From Nelumbo lutea (taxonomy: Eukaryota > Streptophyta > Magnoliopsida > Proteales > Nelumbonaceae): DNA of 64,000 nt. Both the position numbers and the translations under genes were made by a program. Location of the stretch: NCBI GenBank assembly GCA_022828595.1, contig JAKGHH010000002.1:107505254-107569253 (forward strand). Direction: 5' to 3'. The first letter of the stretch is position 1. Each line of letters opens with the position of its first letter. Of the stretch, positions 11,060 through 21,472 are shown piece after piece. The notes below the pieces were generated by a model. It saw only the letters and a program-made list of their open reading frames with translations. It did no database searches and had not been told where the DNA came from.

Positions 11060-11221
11060 GGCTCAGTTTGGATTATGGGATGGGGATGAGAAAAAGGGAA
11101 TATTCCCTATTCTCTTATTTGGTTTGAGAGAAAAAGAGGGATGGAATGGGAAAGACATGGGATGGCAGATCCCAAAATCATGGAATCGGGGTCGCACTGT
11201 TACCAGTTACCATCACAATGA
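11060..11221 (+). mobile_element. Left end of Harbinger-like element, truncated copy
   Basis: It starts ggctcagtttggattatggg right after cctttta, the same insertion site and orientation as the element at 32075. It follows that copy, with a deletion of about 45 bp in the hairpin region, as far as catcacaatga, where similarity ends. The right terminus is missing. Confidence 0.65.
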
Positions 11222-12019
11222 TCTAGGAAATCAATATAGCAGAGATGAATTGGACGACCAACAATGTTATACATGTTGGAGAATTACAGCTTGATTGGAT
11301 GCTAAGACACGAAGTACAAATGGCCATAACTTAGGGCCTAATACCTTAGAGATGGAGTTAACGTTGGTAGGAAACAAATCAAAACATGTGTCTTCTTTAT
11401 ACAATACTCAGAGAAACCACTCTTATCCATTAATAGGACGGTTATTGTAAATGAGCTACTATATATATAGCGAAACGAAACATGTTGAGAAAAACTTCAA
11501 AGAAAAGAGTAGTAGTCGAACTATCAGGAAGAAGAATTCTTCATTGAATAATTAAGAGAAAATTCAATATCAAAAATTGTGTTAACCTTCCCCTAATTAT
11601 TTTTTATATAGGCATACACCCTTATGGCTCCTACAAGAAAGTTTCCTAATTTAATAAAACACTCCATAATAGAATCCTACTAAAATTCCTCAAAAAGAAA
11701 GTCTTAAATGAGCAATCCTAATGTAAGAAAACACTCCATAATAGAATCCTAGTAAAACTCTTCAAAAAAAAGTCTTAATTGAACAAAAATTAGGAAATCA
11801 TAATCTAATACTAATTTGGTAAATTCAAAATAAAATAGAAGTCCTGCGCTGACACTAACTTGGTAATTGATTATTCAGTTCGATTAGTGAGGTCATCTGA
11901 GCTTCTTATGTGTCTTAGAGTAGTCCCAACTTGCATAGAACTTATTGGCCTTCTCTTGTACTGCATCATCCTGCTAACTAAGTTGTTTCTATTTTTAATC
12001 AAATTCAATTTATTGAACC

Positions 12020-12054
<35 letters not shown>

Positions 12055-12254
12055 TTTGAACTCTTTCAGGTCTATATATATATATGCAATTTATTTATTT
12101 ATTTTTGATACGCAATTTACACAAGCTTATATCTTATTTATTATGTTTTTGAATTCTCGGTGCTAATTAATATTTAATTATGAGTTTTATATATAGTTAC
12201 TCCAAATTAATTCCAATAACTTGATTCAGAACTCTTTCAGGTCTTCTTTCATCA
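11222..12254. other. Flank upstream of the receptor kinase pseudogene
   Basis: AT-rich DNA with an approximately 30-bp TA microsatellite (about 12022-12051). A short word, gaactctttcaggtct, occurs twice (about 12057 and 12230). A tcctaatnnaatc-type duplication lies near 11640-11760 (actccataatagaatcctac / actccataatagaatcctag). No separate gene was recognised. The last few hundred bases could include the former promoter, but the only clear TATA-like sites are in the AT-rich repeat. Confidence 0.4.
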
Positions 12255-13243
12255 ATGACTTTTGGACTAATCACCCATCTCCTCGGTTTTCTATTACTGT
12301 TGCTACCACTGCTTAGCGTTAGCCAAACTTATCGTAACATAAGCTTGGGTTCATCTCTATATGCTGCCAACGATAACTACTCTTCATGGACCTCACCTTC
12401 TGGCGAGTTTGCCTTTGGTTTCCAGGCCATAGGTACAAGAGGTTTCCTGCTTTCCATTTGGTTCAACAAATTACCTGATAAAACCATAGTCTGGTCTTCT
12501 AATCGAGATAAGTTGGTGCAACGGGGATCAAAAGTTGAGCTGACAACAGATGGGCGCCTGGTCCTCAATGACTCCCAAGGTCGAGAGGTAAATGCCAGCC
12601 TGATCAACATGGAGAGAGCAAGCTATGCAGCCATGCTTGACAGTGGAAACTTTGTGCTAGCAAACCAAAACTCTACTAGCATATGGGAGACCTTTGATGT
12701 ACCAACTGGCACCATACTCCCTACACATACATTAAATAAAGGGAATCATCTTGTTTCTCGTCGATCAAAAACAGACTATTCAAGTGGGAGGTTCCAACTC
12801 TGTTGGCAGGATGATGGCAATCTCACACTTTGTAGAGTAGCTTTCCCAACAAATAAGGTTTATAATGCTTACTGGAAAATTGAAGCAACAAATACAAGTG
12901 TTGGGTTGGTCTTCAATGAGACTGGTAAAATTTTCCTTGCACAAATACATCAAAGTAGTGTAATAAATCCATCAGAAAGTGGTACAACAAGAGACTTCTA
13001 TCAAAGAGCCACACTTGATTTTGATGGAGTTTTCAGGCATTATGTCTACCCAAAAACCATCTCCAAAAGTGACCGAAGATCTCCCAATTCCTGGTCCCTT
13101 GTTTGGTTCATACCTGAAAATATCTGCACGGAAATTTTTGGACCCTATGGCAGTGGCGCTTGTGGGTTTAACAGCTATTGCGAACTAGATGAGAACAAGA
13201 AACCTAAATGTGAATGCCCGCCTGGGTACACCTTGATAGATCC
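12255..13243 (+). pseudogene. LecRK fragment 1: signal peptide, lectin and EGF-like start
   Basis: This gives 329 codons in one frame. They cover the signal peptide, then WTSPSGEFAFGFQ, GFLLSIWFNKLPDKTIVWSSNRD and GRLVLNDSQGREV with MLDSGNFVLANQ. These are the repeats that form the mannose-binding-like beta prism. SWSLVWFIPENICTE and CGFNSYCELDENKKPKCECP then mark the S-locus/EGF-like cysteines. Several N-X-S/T sites are present. The segment ends at the gatcc target duplication (13239-13243). The apparent continuation of the frame to 13400 is LTR sequence, not gene. Confidence 0.9.
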
Positions 13244-13611
13244 TGATAGTTTGCGGATGATAGTAACAGAAAAAAAAATAGTAAAATATATGATAGAAAA
13301 GAGAGAAAAGAACTTAGTAGATCGAGAGAAAAATTTTGTAGATGTATTGTATTGTTTCTCTCAGATGATCCGAATCAGTACAGAAGAGAGGTTTTTATAA
13401 TAGATGGAGTCGGTTGAAGGTGAACCGACTTACATTGAACGAAGACTGACATTAACTCACCTTGGGAGCAGAATCAACTAACTTTGGAATTACCTAACTT
13501 TGGAAGATGCAACGACGCACATTGGAATGAAGCAAACATTGGAAGAGAGCTTTACTGTTCTTCGAGAGAACTGATTCAATGATTCTTGAAAATGTGTAGC
13601 AACATTTAATA
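13244..13611 (-). repeat. 3' LTR of the copia element in LecRK
   Basis: 368 bp. On the + strand it reads from tgatagtttgcggatg to caacatttaata. It matches 17594-17960 with about a dozen substitutions and one single-base indel. The internal side begins with ctcctccttggtgcac, whose complement is a purine-rich tract suited to plus-strand priming. Confidence 0.92.
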
Positions 13612-13737
13612 CTCCTCCTTGGTGCACATTTCAGCAACTCCAATCATGTCTCATAACAATTCGAACTTGCCTTTTGGTAGAGCCTTTGTGAATATGTCAG
13701 CTAACTGTTCTTCAGTTTTGCAATGTCTGAGTTCTAT

Positions 13738-14163
13738 TTATTTATTTCCTTCAGCTTCTCTGATAACGTGATACTTGATGCCAATATGTTTGGTTCTGTT
13801 GTGAAATATGGGATTCTTTGCTATTGCAATAGCTGATTTGCTATCGCAGTAGATTTCAGTAGCACCAACTTGTGGTTCTCCCATGTCATCAAATATCCTT
13901 TCGAGCCATATAGCTTGGCTCGTTGTTATTGTTGTTGCAATATATTCTGCTTCAGCTGATGATTGGGCAACTGTTGCTTGCTTCTTTGAAGCCCAAGAAA
14001 ATATCCCTGATCCAATTATGAAAGCATAGCCAGATGTACTTTTCATGTCATCTACCGAACCTGCCCAGTTACTGTCTGTGTAGCCAATGAACTTAGTCAT
14101 GTGTGACTCTGTACCAAATTCCATAGCTTTTTGTACCTTGCAAATACCTTAGTATTCTTTTAA
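13738..14163 (-). pseudogene. Copia RNase H (LecRK insertion)
   Basis: The reading contains [58 protein letters not shown] and [14 protein letters not shown], all hallmarks of the copia RNase H. The C-terminus runs into a stop just before the 3' LTR region. Two frame shifts separate it from RT. Confidence 0.9.
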
Positions 14164-15246
14164 CTACTCCATGGTGGACTTGACTTGGATTCTGCATGAA
14201 TCTTGATAGTAGACTAACTGCATAATGATGTCTGGTCTCGTAGCAATTAAATGGAGGAGACTTCCAATCATACTCCGAAATTGTGATTCATTTGCCTTTG
14301 GTGAGCCATCTTTAGTGTTATCTAATGGGGTGGAGACTGTTTTGCACCCCTCCATTTTGAATTTCTTTAAAAGAGTTTTTGTATACTTCTTTTGTGAGAT
14401 GAATGTCCCTTCTTCTTCTTGAGTTATTTCAATTCCAAGAAAGTAGTGCATTAGGCCCAAATTAGTCATCTCAAAAGTCTTCATCATGTCTTCTTTAAAC
14501 TTCTTGACCATCTTTTCATTATTTCCAGTATAAATGAGATCATCAACATATAGAGAGACAATGAGAGTGTCATTTGTACCTTGAGTCTTGATGTAGAGTG
14601 TTGGCTCACTATAGCTCCTCCTGAATCCTTGCTCCAAGAAGTAATTGTCGATTCTACTGTACCAAGCTCGTAGAACTTGTTTTAATCCATATAATGCCTT
14701 CTTTAATCCGAGAACTTTGTCTTCTTGTCCCTGCACCACAAACCCTTGAGGTTGCTTTACATAGATTTCCTCCTTAAGATAGCCATTAAGGAATGCAAAT
14801 TTCACATCTAATTGAAAAGTTTTTCATTTCTTATGTGCAGCTAGTGCTATCAATGCCCTGATTGTGTCAAGGCAAGCAACTGGAGCAAATGTCTCATTGT
14901 AGTCGATATCGTATTATTGTGAGTATCCTTTGGTAGCTAGCCTTGCTTTAAGCTTCTGGATTGAGCCATCTGAGTTAAGCTTTGTCTTGTAGACCCACTT
15001 AACTCCAATAGTGTCATTGTCTTGTGGACGATCCACAAGCTCCCAAGTCTCATTTTTTTTTATCATTTTTATCTCTTCATTCATAGCTTTTCTCCAATTT
15101 TCTTCCTTAAAAGCTTCTTCAAAGCATTCTGGTTCTACGATCATCAAATTGCATGTTTCATATATTTCCGTTAAGGATTTAGTTTGCCTTGGTGGTGAGT
15201 CCGGAGTAGACTGTGAAGCTTGTTCCGGTTCCGATTGTGTTGGCAA
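14164..15246 (-). pseudogene. Copia reverse transcriptase (LecRK insertion)
   Basis: The RT begins at 14914-15246 (EEAFKEENWRKAMNEEIKMI, WELVDRPQDNDTIGVKWVYK, KARLATKGYSQ). After a gap with stops at 14806-14913 it continues as KFAFLNGYLKEEIYVKQPQG, LKKALYGLKQVLRAWYSRID and the catalytic box LYVDDLIYTG (about 14530). It ends with SPKANESQFRSMIGSLLHL. It is nearly complete but split by stops. Confidence 0.9.
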
Positions 15247-15252
15247 ACTGAT

Positions 15253-16362
15253 TTAATCATGATCTTCTTCAATTCTTTGACTTGGTAATAGAGGCAAGTT
15301 GATAGTCTTTTTTTCAACTTCTTTTGTCTCCCAATTGTATGTAGCATCCTCGTCGAAGCTTATGTCTCGACTAATTATGAGTTTTTCTTTCCTTAAGCTA
15401 TAGACTCGATAGCCTTTTGATTGAGTGCTATAGCCTAAGAAAATTCCTTTCTCAGTCTTCTCATCCAGTTTGCCTCTTTTCTCTTGTGGGACGTGTGTGT
15501 AGCATATGCATCTGAAAACTCTGAGATGCTTTGCTGATGGCTTTTGCCCACTCCAAGCTTCAATTGGTGTCCTATCTTGCATAGCTTTAGTTGGACATCT
15601 GTTGAGCAGATAAACAGCAGTGCTTAGTGCCTCTGCCCAAAAAAAATTGGGAAGACCCTTTTCCATGAGCATGGCTTTTGTAGTCTCCATAACTGTTATG
15701 TTTTTTCTTTCGGATACTCCATTCTGTTCTGGAGTGTGCCCGACTGTAAGTTGATGCTCTATGCCTTCATCTTCACAGAACTTGTTGAATTCATTAGAAG
15801 TATATTCTTTGTCTCTATCACTTCTTATGGTCTTGATGTTGTGACCACTTTGCTTCTCGACACGGGCTTTGAATTTCTTAAAAATATCAAAAACCTGTGA
15901 TTTTTCTCGCAAGAAATAAACCCATGTCATTCTAGTATAATCATCAATGAAGAGAATGAAATACCGGTTTTGATTCTTCGATGGAGTATGCATTGGACCA
16001 CAAACATCTGTATGAATTAACTCCAGTGGCTCTTTGGCTCTCCAAGCTTTGTTGGATGGGAAGGGGTGTCAATGTTGTTTTCCAAGCATACACCCTTCAA
16101 AAACATTGTTGAACTCCTTGATAGCTGGTAGGTCACGCATCATGTTCTTTTGCTGAAGAATCCTTAATCCATGGAAATTAAAGTGTCAGAATCTTCTATG
16201 CCATAGCCATGACTCGTCCACTTGTGCTTGCATTGGTATATAACTTGCATCTCTCCATTGAATGGGGAAACATCTGTTTTCTGTCATTTTTGTTTTTGCA
16301 ATTTCAAGGGACTTGTCTTGCTTGTCATAGATTGTGCAAGAGTTTCCCTCAAAATGTAAAGA
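15253..16362 (-). pseudogene. int: Copia integrase (LecRK insertion)
   Basis: The catalytic core is open for 246 codons. FILFIDDYTRMTWVYFLREK and IRSDRDKEYTSNEFNKFCED carry catalytic Asp. HTPEQNGVSERKN carries the catalytic Glu. The GKLDEKTEKGIFLGYSTQSKGYR segment is the C-terminal GKGY-type motif. Where most copia elements have DRGGEY, this reads DRDKEY. The zinc-finger part at 16000-16360 is fragmented by stops. Confidence 0.88.
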
Positions 16363-16749
16363 CTAATCTCTTTCTATCATTTGGCCTACACTGAGTAGAT
16401 TTTGATCAATATTGGGGATCAAAAGTACATCATTTATGTATTTCTTGCTTTGTTTGGTGTCAACAACAATGGTGCCTTTGCCGGTTGCTTCCATGAAGTC
16501 GCCATTACCAATTTTGACTTTTGTCTTGATTTTATCAAGACTATGGAAGATGCTTTCATTTTTAGTCATGTGGTTACTACACCCACAAGATACCAAGTAT
16601 CCTTTTTTTCTTCTATTGCAGAATGAAAGCATAAAAGAGATTATTTTCCTCATTTTTCTTTTCTGAAAAATTAGCTTGATGGATTTTCTTAAATCTACAA
16701 GCTTTTTCAACATGGCCGAATTTTTTACAATTTTGGCACTGTGGTTTTC
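16363..16749 (-). pseudogene. Copia protease (LecRK insertion), active site changed
   Basis: The segment LVSCGCSNHMTKNESIF (near 16570-16620) aligns with the usual copia retropepsin site, which reads D-S-G-C-S-N-H-M in relatives. Here the catalytic Asp and following Ser are replaced by Ser-Cys. Downstream, VKIGNGDFMEATGKGTIVV and INDVLLIPNIDQNLLSVGQM are well preserved. If the reading is right, the enzyme would be inactive. Confidence 0.75.
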
Positions 16750-17560
16750 CTTTAAACTAGCAATCTTTCTCCAAGTGGTTTCTCTTCTTACAAATACCAC
16801 AGAAAGAATACTTGTCATTATTTTCTTTTGATTTTCCTTGTGACTTTCTCCCATCAACTTTTGGTTTATGAGACCGCAGATTAACTTTAGACTGAAAGGA
16901 AGCTTCAACCGAATTTTCATTCTGCCTATCACGCCTATTTTCATATGTCTCGAGAGAGCCCATTAATTCAATTGGTGATAGTGTTTCTAGATCTTTTGTC
17001 TCTTCTATCACCGAAATTATTGCATCATATCTCTCTGTACAAGAGATTAGAATTTTTTTGATAATTTTCTTGTCAGAAATAGTCTCTCCATAGGCTCTCA
17101 TTTGATTTACTATTTCTTTTATTCTAGAATAGTAATCCTTTGCAGTCTCATTATCCTTCATCTTAAGATTTTCAAAATCCCTTCTAAACTTCTGCCATTT
17201 AACAGTGCGTACCTTGACAGATCCTTGAAACTCCTCCTACAGTGTATCCCATGCTTCTTTTGCAGTTGATGCGCCCATAATTCGAGGAAATATCTCCTCA
17301 GCCATTGCTTGCTACAAACATAATAGTGCTTGACAGTCCTTTTGTTGATTTTCTTCATAGATCTTCTTTTGATTTGCTGAAAGAGTGGAAGTATCTTCAG
17401 CAATGCAGAACCCTTCCTCAACAATTTTTCATAGGCTTTGTGACCGAAAATAGGTCTTCATTTTGACGGACCAGAAGTCATAATTTTCTCCATTAAAGAT
17501 TGGAAGAGAAAGAGTAGAACGATTGGCTTCAGCACACATAATGTTTAGAGGAAATTAGGC
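16750..17560 (-). pseudogene. gag: Copia gag (LecRK insertion)
   Basis: The - strand encodes the copia capsid/nucleocapsid. Key pieces are KDNETAKDYYSRIKEIVNQM, the ILISCTERYDAIISVIEETKD segment, ELMGSLETYENR, and a CCHC zinc knuckle CGICKKRNHLEKDC (CX2CX4HX4C). The upstream part lies in another frame with stops near 17160 and 17240. An intact product would package element RNA. Confidence 0.85.
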
Positions 17561-17593
17561 CCAAAAGATTGATCGAACGGGCTTTGATACCAC

Positions 17594-17960
17594 TGATAGT
17601 TTGCGGATGATGGTAACAGAAAAAAAATAGTAAAATATATGATAGAAAATAGAGAAAAGAACTTAGTAGATCGAGAGAAAAAATTTGTAGATGTATTGTA
17701 TTGTTTCTCTCAGATGATCTGAATCAGTATAGAAGAGAGGTTTTTATAATAGATGGAGTCAGTTGAAGGTGAACCGACTTACAATGAACGAAGACTGACA
17801 TTAACCCACCTTGGGAGCATAATTGACTAACTTTGGAACTACCTAACTTTGGAAGATGCAACGACGCACATTGGAATGAAGCAAACATTGGAAGAGAGCT
17901 TTACTGTTCTTCGAGAGAACTGATTCAATGATTCTTGAAAATGTGTAGCAACATTTAATA
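17594..17960 (-). repeat. 5' LTR of the copia element in LecRK
   Basis: 367 bp; partner of 13244-13611. Directly inside it on the - strand is tggtatcaaagc (17581-17592). This corresponds to the copia primer binding site complementary to initiator methionine tRNA, with one base unlike the common tggtatcagagc. Confidence 0.92.
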
Positions 17961-17965
17961 GATCC

Positions 17966-18512
17966 TAATAAGTGGAATGGCTGCAAACAGAACTTTGTTT
18001 CACAAAGCTGTGAAGAAGATCTCAAGAAGCTTCTCTTTATGACATGATACCAATGGTTAACACCGATTGGCCATTGTCCGATTTTGAGGACTTCTCGCTA
18101 GTGGATGAAAGCTGGTGCAAACAAACATGCTTGAACGGTTGTTTCTGTGCAGTTGCCATTATTAGAGATGGACATTGTTGGAAAAAGAAGCTTCCAATGG
18201 GAATGGGAAGGACTGACCCATCTGTTGGGGGAAAAGCTCTGATCAAAGTCCCCAAAGTTTATTCTTCCTCATAGCATTCTCCAGGTATGGGTTTATCAGA
18301 AAGGAAACATCAAACACCTTGATCCTTATAGGATCATTGCTGATAGGAGGCTCTCTGTTTCTACTACTGCTAGCTATTTCTCTGGTCACTTACCACTTAT
18401 ATCGTAAGAGACAACAGAAATCTCAGCCACATCAAGCCATGCCAGCTTTGAATGTACGAAATTTTACTTTCAAAGAGTTGGAAGAAGCTACAGAAGGATT
18501 TAACGATCTGAT
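17966..18512 (+). pseudogene. LecRK fragment 2: PAN region, transmembrane helix, kinase start
   Basis: After the second gatcc the reading resumes as NKWNGCKQNF. A frameshift near 18022 then leads to YDMIPMVNTDWPLSDFEDFS, CLNGCFCAVAIIRDGHCWKK and VGGKALIKVPK, the PAN-like cysteine region. A second frame change (18274-18319) precedes the membrane helix LIGSLLIGGSLFLLLLAISL, basic residues RKRQQK, and FTFKELEEATEGFND. The last is the juxtamembrane motif before the kinase. It stops at the LTR-like insert. Confidence 0.85.
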
Positions 18513-18990
18513 TGTTAGAATAAATAAAGGGGAACAAATCAATTCTTAATATCGCAGAATTATACTATTCAATATACGAAGAACAAGAAGCCATGTTGCA
18601 CCCCAAGGAATATCATGCTGCAGTTATCAAGGAGGTTTAAACGTAAATACCTGTATCCATCGCAGTAGTAGAAACCCTTGTGGAATGAGTGATGAATCGA
18701 TGGTTGGTCGACTATGGCTTTCCTCAGTTAAATCTTCCTTCTTCCTTAGGTTTTCTTAGCTCTTTGACTCTAATGGGGTAGAGCAAGGAGGGCGGCTAGA
18801 TGATTTAACATATTGGGAACCATAACCTAGGAGTCTTTATATTTTGACCTAATAGGATCCCATTAAGCCTATATGGGCTAAAATGTGGTATCCACTCATT
18901 AAACCCTATACCTTTTTGTTGAAGTCTACGGGCTTTGCATAAATGGATCACTTGATTCAGCCCACACTAAACAGAGATTAAAACCTAACA
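18513..18990. mobile_element. Probable solo LTR in the kinase region of LecRK
   Basis: 478 bp starting tgttagaataaat and ending attaaaacctaaca, i.e. the tgttag/ctaaca inverted ends expected of an LTR. It interrupts the kinase just before the glycine loop. Removing it together with one repeated 'at' gives an uninterrupted FND-L-I-GTGAF reading. No internal coding sequence and no clean 5-bp target duplication are visible (flanks ctgat and attgg), so another short element is possible. Confidence 0.6.
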
Positions 18991-19818
18991 ATTGGTACTG
19001 GTGCTTTTGCAACAGTTTACAAAGGAACCTTCGTAGTTGATAATAAGGTAAACCTCATTGCAGTAAAGAAGCTAGACAAGTTGGTGAAGGAAAACCAGAA
19101 GGAATTTGATGCCGACGTGAGTGCAATAGGTACAACGAATCACAAGAATTTAGTCCAACTACTAGGATTTTATAACGAGGGAGAACATTATCTTCTAGTA
19201 TACGAGTTCATGAACAATGGCTCTTTAGCAACCTTTCTCTTTGGGAGCCCAGAGCCTGATTGGAACCAAAGAGTTTGAATTGCATTCGGAGTTGCAAGTG
19301 GGCTCACATACCTGCATGAAGAGTGCAACACCCAAATTATCCATTGCGACATCAAGCCTCAAAATATCCTTCTAGATGATTCTTTTACAGCAAGAATCTC
19401 TGATTTTGGGTTGGCAAAGCTTTTGAAGGTTGATCAGACCCAAACTAACACAGACGTCAGGGGGACCAAAGGCTATGTTGCTCCTGAATGGTTCAATAAT
19501 AGGACCATTACATCCAAGGTAGATGTTTATAGCTATGGAGTCATGTTGCTAGAGGTTCTTTGTTGCAAGAGGAAGATTGAACCGCAACAAGACGACGAAA
19601 ACAAGGTCATACTGATGGACTGGGCTTATGAGTGCTACATGGAAGGGAGACTTAATAAGTTAGTGGAGAATGACGATGATGCAATGAACGACATGAAGAG
19701 GCTGGAGAAGTTTGTAAGGATTGCAATGTGGAGCATCCAGGAGGATCCATCACGAAGACCCACCATGAAGAAGGTCAAACAAATGCTTGAAGGATCCATT
19801 GAAGTTCTTGTTTACTAA
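18991..19818 (+). pseudogene. LecRK fragment 3: kinase domain with premature stop
   Basis: The kinase subdomains are all present in one frame. They include the glycine loop GTGAFATV (18994), IAVKKLDK with the ATP-site lysine, and LVYEFMNNGSLATFLF. The catalytic loop [10 protein letters not shown] (19336) is of the non-RD type, with cysteine before Asp. ISDFGLAK (19399), GYVAPEW and a C-lobe to [10 protein letters not shown] complete it. The one break is TGA at 19276-19278, in WNQRV*IAFG. The likely ancestral codon there is CGA, so this would be a C-to-T change. Non-RD kinases in this family are often linked to immune sensing. Confidence 0.9.
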
Positions 19819-20276
19819 TCTCAAGCAGTAATTAGTTCAATTAGTTCAATTATCTCAAGCAGAACTCGCATTAATAAATATATATGTATTAATATAGTAC
19901 CTGGTCTTGTTTGTTTACTAATCTAGCCAAACAAATCAGAGTCAGGATCTCCTACCCACACTTACCCATGCTTCATTTACTGCTGTAAATTGAGAACATC
20001 TCCCGTATTTGCATGTTACCATTCATGGGGAGATGTTCCCAATGTACAGCTATAGTGTCATATGTGTGTGTGGACTTGTTAGTTTACTACTACTATAGGC
20101 AAACAAATCATTCTTGTCATCAATTGAACACTATAAGGTTACTACCTCTCTTTCTCTCTCTCTCTCTCCCCTCCCCCCTTCACAATACTTCTCTGAATTA
20201 CATACATCTCAGTACTTCTGAAAAGTATTGTTCACAAAGAAAAGTAATTAGAAAAAGTAATGTTGGAAAGATAGGA
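19819..20276. other. 3' flank of LecRK, non-coding
   Basis: AT-rich, with a (tc)n tract near 20149-20168. Bases 20020-20040 (attcatggggagatgttccc) share a word with 59458-59480, hinting at a dispersed repeat. No polyadenylation site can be fixed. Confidence 0.4.
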
Positions 20277-20660
20277 CAGGGGTGTCAAATGGACTGGATT
20301 TGGTCTAATCCGGTCCAATCCAATATTTGTCCATTTACAAATGGATTGGACCAAATTCAGTCAAAAGCCCTATAAATTAACGAAGTCAAATCCAGTTCAA
20401 TTGAAATGCAAATGGACTGGATTGGATCCAATCCAATCCAAATTACATCTGCAATCCAATTAAAAACACAAATGGATTGTATTGGGTCCAATTCTATCCA
20501 AAGTCAATGAAACACCAAAATCACATGAAAAAACCCATAAAATATTACTGTTGCAACCCAATCTAGTTCAATTAAAGTGCAAATGGACTAGATTGGGTTT
20601 AATCCGATCCAAAGTGAATGAAACACCAATATTACATAAAAAGTCCCAAAAAATATTAAA
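20277..20660 (+). repeat. Degenerate internal repeat of gga(t/c)tggattgg(t/a)ccaatcc type
   Basis: The phrase aaatggactggattggatcc and variants occur about five times, mostly 75-110 bp apart, starting just after caggggtgtcaaatgg. This resembles the ends of non-autonomous hAT elements that begin with a ggggtgtcaa motif. A matching opposite terminus was not found. Confidence 0.5.
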
Positions 20661-20908
20661 AAATTAAAAAACATATGCTGTAATCCTAACTTTTTGTTTA
20701 TTTATTTAAATATAAGTTCATCGTCAATTAGTCCTTTTTGTTTCTTCTGTTTCTCCATGGAATGACGGAAATTAATTAGCTAATTTGAAGAGTGATACAT
20801 GCAACATTTGATCAAAGTTATAGGTGCAATTACCTTATAATTTTTGTTGTTAAAACAAAAGTAAAGGAATGTTATATGTTTACATACAACACCAATTGCA
20901 GGTGTCTC
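20661..20908. other. AT-rich non-coding spacer
   Basis: No recognisable feature; runs of A and T only. Confidence 0.5.
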
Positions 20909-21472
20909 CACTACAAAATAAGGCACATTTACCGACGGCTTAAATCTGTTAGTGAAAGATAAAAAATCCGTCAATATAGGTCAATTTAGCCTATACTAAC
21001 AGTCAAAATATTTATACCGACGGCCGATCAATCCATAGGTATAGGCACTGTAGCTATAAGGTTATATTAACGGATTTGAGATCCATTGGTATAAATCAAT
21101 GTGCAATACCGACGGTCTCAGGATTACTAGTGGCGGCATTAAACTGTCAGTACAAATGAAAACAACCTTTGTTAAGATCTTTAGTGATGCATTTGGTACA
21201 CCCTTTAGCGATGAATAACCCATTGGTATAAGTTTTACTCACATATCCGTCGGTAAAGATTTCATAAATGTTTTTATTACTAACGTAACATCCATAGGTA
21301 TAAATTTACCAATGGTTGTCTTTGTCAATAAAAATCTTTTAAAGGTATATGTTTTCAATTTTTTCAGACAGTTTTATTTTTATTAGTGGCAGAAGAAAAA
21401 CTGTTGGTAATAGCATTTACCAACAAAGGCAGGTGTTGGTACATATTGCAATAGTGACTTTCTATATATTTA
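20909..21472 (+). mobile_element. CACTA (En/Spm-type) transposon end
   Basis: It begins cactacaaaataaggc, a CACTA terminus, followed by the cluster of short subterminal repeats typical of the superfamily. accgacgg is seen at 20931, 21018 and 21110. (t)aacggat and ccgtc(g/a)gt variants occur in both orientations to about 21260. No transposase and no complementary ttgtagtg end were found, so it is a truncated or non-autonomous piece. The right boundary is approximate. Confidence 0.75.

Larger units (their letters stand above)
13244..17960 (-). mobile_element. Full-length Ty1/copia element inside LecRK
   Basis: The element is 4717 bp with 5-bp target duplications gatcc (13239-13243 and 17961-17965). 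It has two LTRs of about 368 bp and a primer binding site next to the right LTR, so it is transcribed leftward. The internal region encodes gag, protease, integrase, RT and RNase H in copia order, all with broken frames. The LTRs differ at roughly a dozen positions, which implies a fairly recent insertion. The element ends are TA...CA in its own orientation. Confidence 0.93.
12255..19818 (+). pseudogene. G-type lectin receptor-like serine/threonine kinase (LecRK/PK1-like), disrupted
   Basis: The family is plasma-membrane receptor kinases with an extracellular bulb-lectin domain, a PAN/EGF-like region, one transmembrane helix and a cytoplasmic kinase, usually encoded by one exon. Here the exon parts are 12255-13243, 17961-18512 and 18991-19818. 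The chosen start gives a signal peptide (hydrophobic GLITHLLGFLLLLLPLLSVS). Damage comprises a full copia element at 13244-17960, a frameshift near 18022 (between CEED and EASLYDM), another between 18274 and 18319, an LTR-like insert at 18513-18990, and TGA at 19276-19278 where relatives have Arg. The gene therefore cannot make the full receptor. The closest familiar type is the LECRK1-4 group, by pattern memory only. Confidence 0.9.

Noticed and set aside
13244..13400. Extension of the LecRK reading frame to 381 codons
   Set aside because: The codons after 13243 belong to the copia LTR; the same sequence recurs at 17594.
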